Positions 8,594 through 15,899 of a stretch of 22,599 bases of DNA are shown here, piece by piece. A program made the position numbers and the translations under genes. The notes beneath the pieces were generated by a model. The model was given only the letters and a program-made list of their open reading frames with translations. It made no database searches and had not been told where the DNA came from. The stretch is from JACCZX01 sp040003315 (GTDB taxonomy: Bacteria; Pseudomonadota; Gammaproteobacteria; Burkholderiales; Burkholderiaceae_F): the NCBI GenBank assembly GCA_040003315.1, contig JBDUCU010000039.1:1-22599 (forward strand), in the 5' to 3' direction. Every line of letters starts with the position of its first letter. Position 1 is the first letter of the stretch.

Positions 8594-10252
8594 TTACATG
8601 TTGATGTAATTCGGTCCGCCGCCGCCTTCGGGCGTCACCCACACGATATTCTGCGTGGGATCCTTGATGTCGCAGGTTTTGCAGTGCACGCAGTTCTGAA
8701 AGTTGATCTGCAGGCGTTCCTTTCCGTCGGCATTCTTGATGAACTCGTAGACGGCGGCCGGGCAGTAGCGTTGCTCAGGGCCCGCGTACTTCGGCAGGTT
8801 GATGCCCGTAGGCACTGACGGATCTATTAGCGTCAGGTGCGCCGGTTGGTTCTCTTCGTGGTTGGTATTCGACAAATACACCGACGACAGCCGGTCGAAT
8901 GTCAGTTTGCCATCGGGGCGTGGATAGACAATTGGCTCGCATTCGGCGGCGGGCTTCAATTTCTCGTGATCGGCCTGCGTGCGATGCAAGGTCCACGGCG
9001 CTTTGCCACGAAACAGAATTTGATCGATACCGAACATCAAGGAGCCGAGCCACAGTCCCTTGTCGAGCCATGGCTTGAAATTGCGCGCGCGATACAACTC
9101 GTCGTGCAGCCAACTTGCCTCGAATGCTTGCGGATAGGCGGTCAACTCGTCCCGCTCGCGAGCCGCAGCCAACGCTTCGAATGCAGCTTCGGCCGCAAGC
9201 ATTCCGCTCTTAATGGCCGCGTGACTGCCCTTGATGCGCGGGGCGTTGAGGAAGCCGGCATCGCAACCAATCAACGCGCCGCCGGGAAAGACGAGCTTAG
9301 GCAGCGACTGCAGCCCGCTAGCGTTGATCGCGCGCGAACCATACTCGAGCCGCCTGCCACCTTCAAGGAATCGTCGAATTGCGGCGTGCGTCTTCCACCG
9401 CTGAAATTCGTCGAACGGTGATAGATAAGGATTGGTGTATCCGAGGCCGACGACGAGGCCTACCGAGACCAGATTCTGGCCAAAGTGATACATCCAGCCG
9501 CCGCCGTATGTCGCAGAGTCAAGCGGCCAGCCCGCTGTGTGCAGCACCAGCCCCGCGTTGAACTTTGCTGCCTCGACTTCCCAGATTTCCTTAATGCCGA
9601 TGCCCCATGTCTGCGGATCGCGGCCGTCGTTCAATCTGAAGCGGGGGATCAGCTGGCGTGCCAGATTCCCGCGTGCACCTTCGGCAAACAACGTGTACTT
9701 GCCGTGCAGTTCGACACCAGGCTGGAAATTTTCGGTGGGCTTGCCGTCGCGGCCAACTCCCATGTTGCCGGTGGCGACGCCCCTGACCGCGCCCGCCTCG
9801 TCGTACAACACTTCGGCGGCAGCGAATCCAGGAAAAATCTCGACACCCAGCAACTCGGCCTGCTGGCCGAGCCATCTGACCAGGTTGCCGAGGCTGCCGG
9901 TGTAGTAGCCCTGATTCTTCAATGCCGCGGGCAGCAACGAATGCGGCAGTGCGCGGGACGTTGTTTCGGTCAGAAACAGAAACTGCTCAGCGCCGACCGG
10001 CGTTTGCAGCGGCGCACCGCGCTCCTTCCAGTCGGGGAACAGCTCGGCGAGTGCGATCGGATCCATCACTGCGCCTGAAAGGATGTGCGCTCCGATCTCC
10101 GAGCCTTTTTCGAGCACGCACACGCTGACTTCGTGGTTGCGCTCCGCGGCGAGCTGCTTGAGCCGGATCGACGCCGCCAGGCCCGCCGGGCCGCCGCCAA
10201 CGATCACCACGTCATGTTCCATCGATTCGCGCTGCACAGCCGGGTCAGTCAT
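8594..10252 (-). CDS. Electron transfer flavoprotein-ubiquinone oxidoreductase
   Basis: ETF-QO takes electrons from ETF, reduced by acyl-CoA and other dehydrogenases, and passes them to ubiquinone at the membrane. The 552-residue product has an N-terminal FAD-binding motif (VVIVGGGPAGLAASIRLKQL, GGGPAG at 19-24), then VLEKGSEIGAHILSGAVMDP. The C-terminal ferredoxin-like domain carries the 4Fe-4S cysteines Cys497, Cys521, Cys524 and Cys527 (NCVHCKTCDIKDPTQNIVW), with the usual GGGGPNYINM end. The ATG at 10252 gives normal length; a shorter start at 10222 would begin at MEHDVVIVGGG. It lies tail to tail with the NUDIX gene (15 bp gap) and head to head with the SDR gene. The common name is etfD/etfQO, but no single symbol is standard. 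Confidence 0.96.
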   Translation of the reverse strand: MTDPAVQRESMEHDVVIVGGGPAGLAASIRLKQLAAERNHEVSVCVLEKGSEIGAHILSGAVMDPIALAELFPDWKERGAPLQTPVGAEQFLFLTETTSRALPHSLLPAALKNQGYYTGSLGNLVRWLGQQAELLGVEIFPGFAAAEVLYDEAGAVRGVATGNMGVGRDGKPTENFQPGVELHGKYTLFAEGARGNLARQLIPRFRLNDGRDPQTWGIGIKEIWEVEAAKFNAGLVLHTAGWPLDSATYGGGWMYHFGQNLVSVGLVVGLGYTNPYLSPFDEFQRWKTHAAIRRFLEGGRRLEYGSRAINASGLQSLPKLVFPGGALIGCDAGFLNAPRIKGSHAAIKSGMLAAEAAFEALAAARERDELTAYPQAFEASWLHDELYRARNFKPWLDKGLWLGSLMFGIDQILFRGKAPWTLHRTQADHEKLKPAAECEPIVYPRPDGKLTFDRLSSVYLSNTNHEENQPAHLTLIDPSVPTGINLPKYAGPEQRYCPAAVYEFIKNADGKERLQINFQNCVHCKTCDIKDPTQNIVWVTPEGGGGPNYINM

Positions 10253-10276
10253 GACGCATCCTGTGTTGAAGCGTGG

Positions 10277-10282
10277 ATTGTA
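10277..10282 (-). promoter_or_regulatory. Possible -10 element for ETF-QO
   Basis: On the minus strand the hexamer TACAAT (5 of 6 to the sigma70 consensus) lies 24 bases before the ETF-QO start codon, inside the 77-bp divergent spacer with the SDR gene. I see no convincing -35 hexamer at 16-18 bases, so the call is weak. No equally good element is visible for the SDR gene on the plus strand. Confidence 0.3.
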
Positions 10283-10329
10283 GAAGCGATCGACTGTGCG
10301 ATCATCGCCGGCAGTTTCCAATCGAACCG

Positions 10330-11100
10330 ATGCGAACCAATCTAAAAGAGAAGGTCGCGCTCGTCACCGGCGCCAGTAGCGGGCTTGGCGCGCGCTTCGG
10401 ACGCGTGCTCGCGGCCAACGGCGCCCTAACGGTGTTGGCAGGGCGCAGGGTCGAGCGCCTGAAGGATCTGCGGGCCGAAATCGAAGCCGATGGCGGCGCC
10501 GCGCACGTCGTTCAGCTCGATGTCACCGACCACGAATCGATCGAAACAGCGATCGATCAGATCGAGCGCGAAGTCGGCGCGATCGACATCCTTGTCAACA
10601 ACTCTGGTGTGTCGACCGCGCAGCGCCTGACCGACGTCACGCCGGCGGATTTCGACTTCATGTTCGACACCAACGTCAAGGGTGCATTCTTTGTGGCGCA
10701 GGCGGTGGCTGCTCGCATGATCGCGCGCTCCAAGCAGCAGCCGGGGTTGAAGGGGCGAATCGTCAATATCGCATCGATTGCCGGCTTGCGGGTGCTGCCC
10801 GAAATCGGCGTGTATTGCATGACCAAGGCCGCGGTGATTCACATGACGCGCTCGCAAGCGGTCGAGTGGGGGCGCTACGGGATCAACGTCAGCGCGATTT
10901 GCCCCGGATACATTCGCACCGAAATGAACGATGCTGTATGGGGCACGGAGCAGGGTGCGAAGCTGATGAGTCGGTTGCCGCGCAAGAGGGTGGGCACGCC
11001 CGAAGACCTTGATGGCGTGCTGTTGCTGCTGGTCGCCGAGGAATCGCAGTTTATCAACGGCGCGGTGATCGCTGCCGACGATGGGATGTCTGTGGCGTGA
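10330..11100 (+). CDS. SDR family oxidoreductase
   Basis: This 256-residue protein is a classical short-chain dehydrogenase/reductase with NAD(P)H-dependent oxidoreductase chemistry in the cytoplasm. The Rossmann motif TGASSGLG is at 13-20, NNSG (usual NNAG) at 90-93, the catalytic serine at 149 in IVNIASIAG, and the YxxxK pair is Tyr162 and Lys166 in YCMTK. CPGYIRTEM follows as the usual PG motif. The substrate is not readable, but neighbours (ETF-QO, thioesterase, 3-oxoacid CoA-transferase) suggest a hydroxyacyl or oxoacyl compound. The Arg39/Arg40 pair after beta-2 (AGRRVERL) favours NADP(H), by inference. ATG at 10330 is chosen because the frame upstream is not SDR-like. The TGA overlaps the next gene's GTG by four bases. 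Confidence 0.93.
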   Translation: MRTNLKEKVALVTGASSGLGARFGRVLAANGALTVLAGRRVERLKDLRAEIEADGGAAHVVQLDVTDHESIETAIDQIEREVGAIDILVNNSGVSTAQRLTDVTPADFDFMFDTNVKGAFFVAQAVAARMIARSKQQPGLKGRIVNIASIAGLRVLPEIGVYCMTKAAVIHMTRSQAVEWGRYGINVSAICPGYIRTEMNDAVWGTEQGAKLMSRLPRKRVGTPEDLDGVLLLLVAEESQFINGAVIAADDGMSVA

Positions 11101-11489
11101 GAGAGTTTGCGCTGGAGGTCCCGCTGCGGTGGGGCGACATGGACGCGATGTCGCACCTGAACAACGTGACGTATTTCAGGTTGATGGAAGAAGCGCGCAT
11201 CCAGTGGTTTGCGCACCTCGGATTCGCCACTCTACCCATCGGCCAGGCCCCTATCCTCGCGCATGCCGCGTGCGACTTCCTCAAGGCGATGACTTATCCC
11301 GGTACCGCGATCGTCACGCAGGATGTGACGCGCGTGGGGCGCTCGAGTCTCGAGATGTCGGTGAAGATCGAAAAGAAGGATGAGGCCGACGTCGTATACG
11401 CGCGCGGCCGCACGGTGATCGTGTGGTACGACTACGCTGCGGGAAAGTCGACGCCGTGGCCGGAAACAGTGCGCGCCGCGATCACCTAA
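11097..11489 (+). CDS. Acyl-CoA thioesterase, hot-dog fold (4HBT/YbgC-like)
   Basis: A 130-residue single hot-dog domain enzyme, likely hydrolysing an acyl-CoA thioester. The N-terminal block LRWGDMDAMSHLNNVTYFR carries Asp14 and Asp16; Asp16 lines up with the catalytic Asp of 4-hydroxybenzoyl-CoA thioesterase (W/F-x-D-x-D pattern). The following YFRLMEEARIQWF is the usual central helix. The start is GTG at 11097, overlapping the SDR stop (GTGA), so the two are probably translationally coupled. The substrate is unknown. Placement between an SDR and a CoA-transferase points to short or medium acyl-CoA metabolism. Confidence 0.9.
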   Translation: MREFALEVPLRWGDMDAMSHLNNVTYFRLMEEARIQWFAHLGFATLPIGQAPILAHAACDFLKAMTYPGTAIVTQDVTRVGRSSLEMSVKIEKKDEADVVYARGRTVIVWYDYAAGKSTPWPETVRAAIT

Positions 11490-11511
11490 AATTAGAAGAG
11501 CGGAGAACTCG

Positions 11512-12222
11512 ATGAACAAGGTGTATCCCTCGGCCGCTGCTGCGCTGGCCGATGTCGCAAAGGACGGCCAGATCGTCGCCGTCGGCGGGTTTGGCCTGTG
11601 CGGCATTCCGGAGGCGCTGATCGTCGCTTTGCGCGACAGCGGCGCAAAAAAACTCACGTGCGTCAGTAACAACGCGGGGGTCGACGGTGCAGGCCTTGGC
11701 TTGTTGCTGGCCACGCGGCAGATCGGGAAGATGATCTCGTCGTATGTCGGCGAGAACAAGGAGTTCGAGCGGCAGTATCTGGCGGGCGAGCTCGAGCTCG
11801 AGTTCACGCCGCAAGGCACGCTCGCCGAGCGGATGCGGGCGGGCGGTGCAGGTATTCCGGCGTTTTTTACGCGCACCGGTTTCGGCACCGTTGTGGCCGA
11901 CGGCAAACCGACCCAGTCGTTCGACGGTGTCTGGGGTAACAAGGAATACGTGATGGAGCGCTCGATCCGCGCCGATTTGTCGTTGGTCAAGGCATGGAAG
12001 GCGGACAAGCAGGGCAATCTGGTTTATCGCAAGACCGCGCGCAATTTCAATCCGGTGGTTGCGATGTGCGGCAAGATCACAGTCGCCGAAGTGGAGGAAA
12101 TTGTCGAAAACGGGGCGCTCGATGCAGATAGCGTGCACACGCCTGGCATCTTTGTGCAGCGTCTGGTGCTCAATACCAAGCCGGAAAAGCGCATCGAAAA
12201 TCGAACCGTGAGGAAGAACTGA
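11512..12222 (+). CDS. 3-oxoacid CoA-transferase, subunit A
   Basis: Alpha subunit of a class I CoA-transferase of the succinyl-CoA:3-ketoacid type, which moves CoA between succinate and acetoacetate or a similar oxoacid. The 236-residue chain has the glycine-rich motif GGFGLCGIPEALI at 25-37, then LTCVSNNAGVDGAGLG and the SSYVGENKEFERQYLAGELE block that distinguishes SCOT-type A subunits. The HTPGIFVQRLV ending is also typical. ATG at 11512 is preceded by GGAG at a normal distance. The gene is one base from subunit B, so the two are made together as an A2B2 enzyme. An atoD-like role in acetoacetate use is an alternative reading, and the specific acceptor is not determined. Confidence 0.95.
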   Translation: MNKVYPSAAAALADVAKDGQIVAVGGFGLCGIPEALIVALRDSGAKKLTCVSNNAGVDGAGLGLLLATRQIGKMISSYVGENKEFERQYLAGELELEFTPQGTLAERMRAGGAGIPAFFTRTGFGTVVADGKPTQSFDGVWGNKEYVMERSIRADLSLVKAWKADKQGNLVYRKTARNFNPVVAMCGKITVAEVEEIVENGALDADSVHTPGIFVQRLVLNTKPEKRIENRTVRKN

Positions 12223-12223
12223 G

Positions 12224-12874
12224 ATGCCGTGGACCCGCGAACAAATGGCCGCCCGCGCGGCAGACGAATTAAAGGATGGCTTTTACGTCAACCTCGGCAT
12301 CGGCTTGCCGACGCTGGTCGCCAACTACATACCGCCGGGCATCGACGTGATGCTGCAATCGGAAAATGGTCTTCTCGGTATCGGGCCGTTCCCGCTCGAA
12401 GAGGAAATCGATCCGGACCTGATCAACGCGGGCAAGCAACTGGTGACTGCACTGCCCGGCTCGAGCTATTTCTCCAGTGCCGATTCGTTCGCGATGATCC
12501 GCGGTGGCCACATTGACCTGGCAATACTAGGTGCGATGCAGGTCAGCGAAACGGGCGATCTTGCGAACTGGATGATTCCCGGCAAGCTGGTGAAAGGGAT
12601 GGGCGGCGCGATGGACCTGGTCGGTGGTGTCGAGCGGGTTGTCGTGCTGATGGAGCACAGTGCCAAGAACGGCGAGCACAAGATCCTGCAGCACTGTACG
12701 TTGCCGCTGACCGGCAAGGCTGTGGTCAATCGCGTCATTACCGAGCTCGGCGTGTTTGACGTTGCCAAACAGGGCTTGCAGGCCGTCGAGCTGGCTGCAG
12801 ACGTATCCCCGGAAGAGGTCCGCACCAAGACGGGCTGCCCCGTCCATTTCGCGCACTCAGCAGCGTCCGCTTGA
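12224..12874 (+). CDS. 3-oxoacid CoA-transferase, subunit B
   Basis: Beta subunit of the same class I CoA-transferase. The catalytic glutamate, which forms the glutamyl-CoA thioester intermediate, is Glu47 in VMLQSENGLLGIGP (the SENG motif). The N-terminus MPWTREQMAARAADELKDGF and the following YVNLGIGLPTLVANYIP are characteristic of SCOT-type B subunits, and the 216-residue length is normal. A purine-rich Shine-Dalgarno (GAGGAAG) in the end of subunit A precedes the ATG. With subunit A, the thioesterase and the SDR it forms a probable four-gene run of oxoacid/hydroxyacid CoA metabolism. Confidence 0.95.
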   Translation: MPWTREQMAARAADELKDGFYVNLGIGLPTLVANYIPPGIDVMLQSENGLLGIGPFPLEEEIDPDLINAGKQLVTALPGSSYFSSADSFAMIRGGHIDLAILGAMQVSETGDLANWMIPGKLVKGMGGAMDLVGGVERVVVLMEHSAKNGEHKILQHCTLPLTGKAVVNRVITELGVFDVAKQGLQAVELAADVSPEEVRTKTGCPVHFAHSAASA

Positions 12875-12899
12875 CTGCAGGCACTGCACGGCGAATGCC

Positions 12900-13847
12900 G
12901 TGAACGCCACGCATCAGCACCATCATGCATTGAGCGCGCACCAGCGCGGCGATAGCAGCTATACACATCGGGCGCGTGCCACAAGCGGCCGCGCGCTCAC
13001 GATTGCTGTTTTGCTAACGCTTGGATTTGCCGCGGTGGAGCTGATCGGCGGCCTCTGGTCCGGCTCGCTCGCGTTGCTCGCCGACGCCGGGCACATGGCA
13101 ACCGATGCGGCCTCGTTGCTGTTCACATTGATGGCTAATTTGATCGCGCGCCGGCCCGCTTCCGAGCGGCATTCTTTCGGACTCGCGCGGGCGGAAGTCA
13201 TCGCTGCATTCGTCAACGCTCTGCTCATGGTGGCGGTGATCGTCTGGATCGTGGTCGAGGCATTCACACGCTTTGCTTCGCCGGTACCGGTCCAGGGTCT
13301 GGCGGTGGTGGGAGTCGCCGGCGTCGGTTTGATGGTCAATGTCGGCGTCGCATGGACACTTTCGCGCGATCGCGACAACGTCAATATCCGCGCCGCGCTG
13401 ATCCACGTGATCGGCGACCTACTCGGGTCGGTGGCGGCAATCATGGCTGGGCTGATCATCTACCTGGGCGGCCCGCTGATCGCGGACCCGCTGCTGTCGT
13501 TGCTGGTGGCTGCGCTGATCGTGCGCTCGACGCTGGGCGTGCTGAGGGAAACAACGTTTGTGCTGCTGGACAGCGTTCCCACGGGAGTCAATTACAGCTC
13601 CGTCGGCGCGACGCTTGCCAAACTACCGGGGATCGTATCGGTCCACGACCTCCACGTATGGTCAATGGTTCCGGGGCGGTCGGCGTTGTCCGCGCACGTC
13701 TTGGTCGAAGACATCGAGGACTGGCCGGGGATTCTGCATCGAGCGCGCGATGTGCTGAACCGCGACTTCAATATCGATCACATCACTTTGCAGCCGGAGT
13801 GGCTGCGGCGCGAGCCCGGGGTGATTGCAATCCGGAAGGCCGAATAG
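12900..13847 (+). CDS. Cation diffusion facilitator metal exporter (CzcD/ZitB-like)
   Basis: A 315-residue inner-membrane CDF-family proton-coupled exporter, most likely for Zn(II) with possible Co/Cd. It has six membrane helices. The metal site is given by His65 and Asp69 in ADAGHMATDAAS (helix 2) and His169 and Asp173 in HVIGDLLGS (helix 5), the HxxxD pairs of zinc exporters. The N-terminus is His-rich (THQHHHALSAHQ) and the linker has ERHSFGLARAEV. The cytoplasmic C-terminal domain contains VHDLHVWSMVPG. No ATG fits: the frame runs back into the CoA-transferase gene, so GTG at 12900 is preferred, 25 bases after that gene. Metal choice is inferred from family knowledge. Confidence 0.9.
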   Translation: MNATHQHHHALSAHQRGDSSYTHRARATSGRALTIAVLLTLGFAAVELIGGLWSGSLALLADAGHMATDAASLLFTLMANLIARRPASERHSFGLARAEVIAAFVNALLMVAVIVWIVVEAFTRFASPVPVQGLAVVGVAGVGLMVNVGVAWTLSRDRDNVNIRAALIHVIGDLLGSVAAIMAGLIIYLGGPLIADPLLSLLVAALIVRSTLGVLRETTFVLLDSVPTGVNYSSVGATLAKLPGIVSVHDLHVWSMVPGRSALSAHVLVEDIEDWPGILHRARDVLNRDFNIDHITLQPEWLRREPGVIAIRKAE

Positions 13848-13871
13848 CGCGGCATCAGTCGCCAGGAGGCC

Positions 13872-13919
13872 TTGACTGCTTCGTGAAAAATTGGTACGTT
13901 CGATGTACCATCTTGTACA
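13872..13919 (+). promoter_or_regulatory. Candidate promoter and phased GTAC operator of the toxin-antitoxin pair
   Basis: The spacer before the antitoxin is locally AT-rich. TTGACT (13872-13877) is a good -35; TACGTT at 17-bp spacing is a poor -10. Three GTAC cores start at 13894, 13905 and 13915, that is 11 and 10 bp apart, on one face of the helix. The outer bases make two inverted repeats: GGTAC/GTACC (13893-13897 with 13905-13909) and TGTAC/GTACA (13904-13908 with 13915-13919). The repeats lie over and just after the presumed -10, where a Xre-type antitoxin would autoregulate. The pattern is visible in the sequence; its function is inferred. Confidence 0.45.
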
Positions 13920-13934
13920 GAATCGGATTGCCCA

Positions 13935-14351
13935 ATGGCTGCGCTACCGCAACGGGAACCTCAACGGGCTGACCCGGTCGACCTCACCAGTCGTCATGCT
14001 CGCAGCCGGCTTGCGGCGATGGTCAGCAAACTGCTCGAGCACTGGAAACTGACGGCTCCCGAGCAATCTGCGCTGCTGGGACTCTCAACCGGCAGCCGCA
14101 GCACTCTGGCGCGTTATCGAGAGGGCGAGCCGCTCGCCGATAACCGCGACTTGCTGGATCGCGCCGGCCACCTGCTCGGAATTCACAAGTCGTTGCGCAT
14201 CCTGTTCCCGTACGACCGCGATCTGGGGTACGGCTGGATGACGCAGTTCAATCGCCGCCTCGGCGCCCGGCCGGTCGATCTGATTGCGGAACGTGGCTTT
14301 GAAGGGCTGCTTGCCGTGCGCAGGTATCTCGATTTTCAGCGTGGCCAGTGA
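13935..14351 (+). CDS. MbcA/ParS/Xre family antitoxin
   Basis: A 138-residue antitoxin of the Xre/MbcA/ParS class that pairs with RES-domain toxins. The N-terminal half contains a helix-turn-helix-like region at about 35-62 (LTAPEQSALLGLSTGSRSTL) for DNA binding. The C-terminal half has the ParS/MbcA toxin-binding pattern: LLGIHKSLRILFP at 80-92, WMTQFNRRLG at 101-110 and RPVDLIAERGFEGLLAVRRY at 112-131. ATG at 13935 is the natural start; the region upstream holds a plausible promoter and repeat operator. The stop lies inside the start of the toxin frame, an order and overlap typical of these pairs. It should bind and block the toxin and repress the operon. Confidence 0.88.
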   Translation: MAALPQREPQRADPVDLTSRHARSRLAAMVSKLLEHWKLTAPEQSALLGLSTGSRSTLARYREGEPLADNRDLLDRAGHLLGIHKSLRILFPYDRDLGYGWMTQFNRRLGARPVDLIAERGFEGLLAVRRYLDFQRGQ

Positions 14352-15048
14352 ATTGTTGTCCGCCAACGCCGAATTCCACGGCGATCTGATTCGAAACATT
14401 CCGGGCATCCGGCGCTCGCAGAGTCTCTTCGACGATCTGACCGCCGACCCGGCCGACTGGGCGATTGCGGTCGCTTTCGAGGAAAGCGATCGCATACCGA
14501 CGACAACCGCGATCGCAACCCGGCCGTTCGATTACGGCAGCGTGATCAGCTACAGCTTCGACGCTGCACACTGGCAGAACACGCGGTTTTCCGACGGGAC
14601 CCGCTACGGAGTCTGGTACGGCGCACTCGAGGTCGAAACAACGGTGTATGAAACAGCGCACCACTGGCGTCGCTTTCTTCTTGACAGCTACGCTGATCTT
14701 GACCGTGTGATCGTCACCGATCGCCGGGTGTGCGATGTGCGGTGTGATGCTCTGCTGATCGATCTCCGCAACAAGCACACCGAGTATCCGGACCTGGTGC
14801 GCCGCGACAGCTACACGTTTACGCACCAGGTCGGCCGTGTCCTGCACCAGCAGGACCTCAGCGGGCTGCTGGTGTCATCGGCGCGCTGCAAAGGCATCAA
14901 CGCCGCGATTTTCCGCGCCGAGCGGCTCTCGAACGTGCGAGACAAGCTATTTGTCACATACCGGGTGAATGTGGTGCGAGATACATTCGTCGCCGAGCGA
15001 ACCCGCAATCGCGCCTGGCTTTCGTTCGCGCCGAGCAGCCTTGAGTAG
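14341..15048 (+). CDS. RES-domain toxin (NAD+ phosphorylase family)
   Basis: Toxin partner of the upstream antitoxin. Characterised RES toxins such as MbcT destroy cellular NAD+ by phosphorolysis. The RES residues are visible: Arg82 in NTRFSDGTRYGVWYGA, Tyr93, Glu104 in TVYETAHHWRRF, and Ser179/Ser180 in LLVSSARCKG, followed by INAAIFRAERLS. The block SQSLFDDLTADPADW near the N-terminus matches the subfamily paired with Xre antitoxins. Length is 235 residues from GTG at 14341, which overlaps the antitoxin end by 11 bases. An earlier TTG at 14284 would add 19 residues not typical of the family. The frame is intact, so the toxin could be active. It ends 3 bp from the convergent acyltransferase gene. 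Confidence 0.88.
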   Translation: MASELLSANAEFHGDLIRNIPGIRRSQSLFDDLTADPADWAIAVAFEESDRIPTTTAIATRPFDYGSVISYSFDAAHWQNTRFSDGTRYGVWYGALEVETTVYETAHHWRRFLLDSYADLDRVIVTDRRVCDVRCDALLIDLRNKHTEYPDLVRRDSYTFTHQVGRVLHQQDLSGLLVSSARCKGINAAIFRAERLSNVRDKLFVTYRVNVVRDTFVAERTRNRAWLSFAPSSLE

Positions 15049-15051
15049 TTG

Positions 15052-15783
15052 CTAGAGACCGAACTTGCGCGCCAGAAACAGGATGCCCAGCAGCAGCGGT
15101 TGGTGGATCAGATAGACGCTCAACGCCCACGTTCCAAGAAATAGTAGCCAGCGCGGCGGGAACTCGTTGAGGGGCAATAGCGCTTTGGGAATGCGCCACT
15201 GAGTGCGCTGCCAGCCAGCCGCGATCCCGGCGCCGATTAGCACGACCCCAAGCCACGGAACGAGCGGCACATAGTCTTCGGTACGGGGCTTGAGCGTCAT
15301 GAAACCGACGATCGTGGCCGGCGGCGCATTGAAAAACTCGTCGGCGTAAACGAGGCCGAGCAGCATCAACGCAACACCGAGCGCGATGTTCCAGGCTCGA
15401 AGCCTCTGCAGCGGCCGCGCGATCAACAGCGCTGCAGCGACAAAGTGCAGAATCCCGAAGTAGATGAAGCGCGGGCCGAAGACGAGCCAACTGCCGGCCG
15501 AGACCAGCGCCGCCGCTGCAGCGATCTGGGTCCAGCGCTTCCAGAAATCCGCAGTCGACGGCTTGAACGATGTGCGCAACACGAGCCCGACGCCCACCAG
15601 CAGCAAGAATTGCGTGACGATCGCAGTGCGCCATGCAACCCACGGCTGATCGCGCGTCATCGCGAGCCCGAGCCAGCCGAAGTAGCTGAGATCGTAGATG
15701 AAGTGGTAGACGATCATCTGCGCGACCGCAAGGCCTCGCAGTGCGTCGATCAGCGGCAATCGCGCCGATAACGCCGGTGTCAT
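15052..15783 (-). CDS. DUF1624/HGSNAT-type membrane acyltransferase-like protein
   Basis: A 243-residue integral membrane protein with about seven hydrophobic helices. The N-terminal signature RLPLIDALRGLAVAQMIVYH and the following FIYDLSYFGW match the DUF1624 / heparan-alpha-glucosaminide N-acetyltransferase catalytic-domain family; relatives in the acyltransferase-3 superfamily transfer acyl groups across the membrane to sugars. The C-terminal LSVYLIHQPLLLGILFLARK is also typical. The actual acceptor in bacteria is not known to me. The frame continues 75 codons further upstream into the divergent spacer, but that part is low-complexity and not membrane-like, so ATG at 15783 is used. It is convergent with the RES toxin and divergent from the HpaB-like gene. 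Confidence 0.8.
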   Translation of the reverse strand: MTPALSARLPLIDALRGLAVAQMIVYHFIYDLSYFGWLGLAMTRDQPWVAWRTAIVTQFLLLVGVGLVLRTSFKPSTADFWKRWTQIAAAAALVSAGSWLVFGPRFIYFGILHFVAAALLIARPLQRLRAWNIALGVALMLLGLVYADEFFNAPPATIVGFMTLKPRTEDYVPLVPWLGVVLIGAGIAAGWQRTQWRIPKALLPLNEFPPRWLLFLGTWALSVYLIHQPLLLGILFLARKFGL

Positions 15784-15857
15784 TGGTGTGCACGCATGCG
15801 AGCGCGATGCTACTGCCGCCGAGAGCCGAGCGGATGCGAGTTTCGGCGATGCTGGGG

Positions 15858-15863
15858 CATAAT
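15858..15863 (+). promoter_or_regulatory. Possible -10 element for the HpaB/AbfD-like gene
   Basis: CATAAT (5 of 6 to consensus) lies 36 bases before the ATG at 15900, within the 116-bp divergent spacer. No clear -35 hexamer is found at 16-18 bp, so an activator or weak promoter is possible. A strong Shine-Dalgarno, AGGAGG, follows at 15888-15893. Confidence 0.35.
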
Positions 15864-15899
15864 CGAACACCGTCGTCGAGTCGGAGCAGGAGGGCAGCG

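Noticed and set aside
11785..11805. Tandem GAGCTC repeats in CoA-transferase subunit A
   Set aside because: They encode an Glu-Leu-Glu-Leu-Glu stretch conserved in the family; not a regulatory repeat.
15741..15899. Upstream extension of the AbfD-like frame across the divergent spacer
   Set aside because: The AGGAGG site and the MLM start matching the family N-terminus place the start at 15900.
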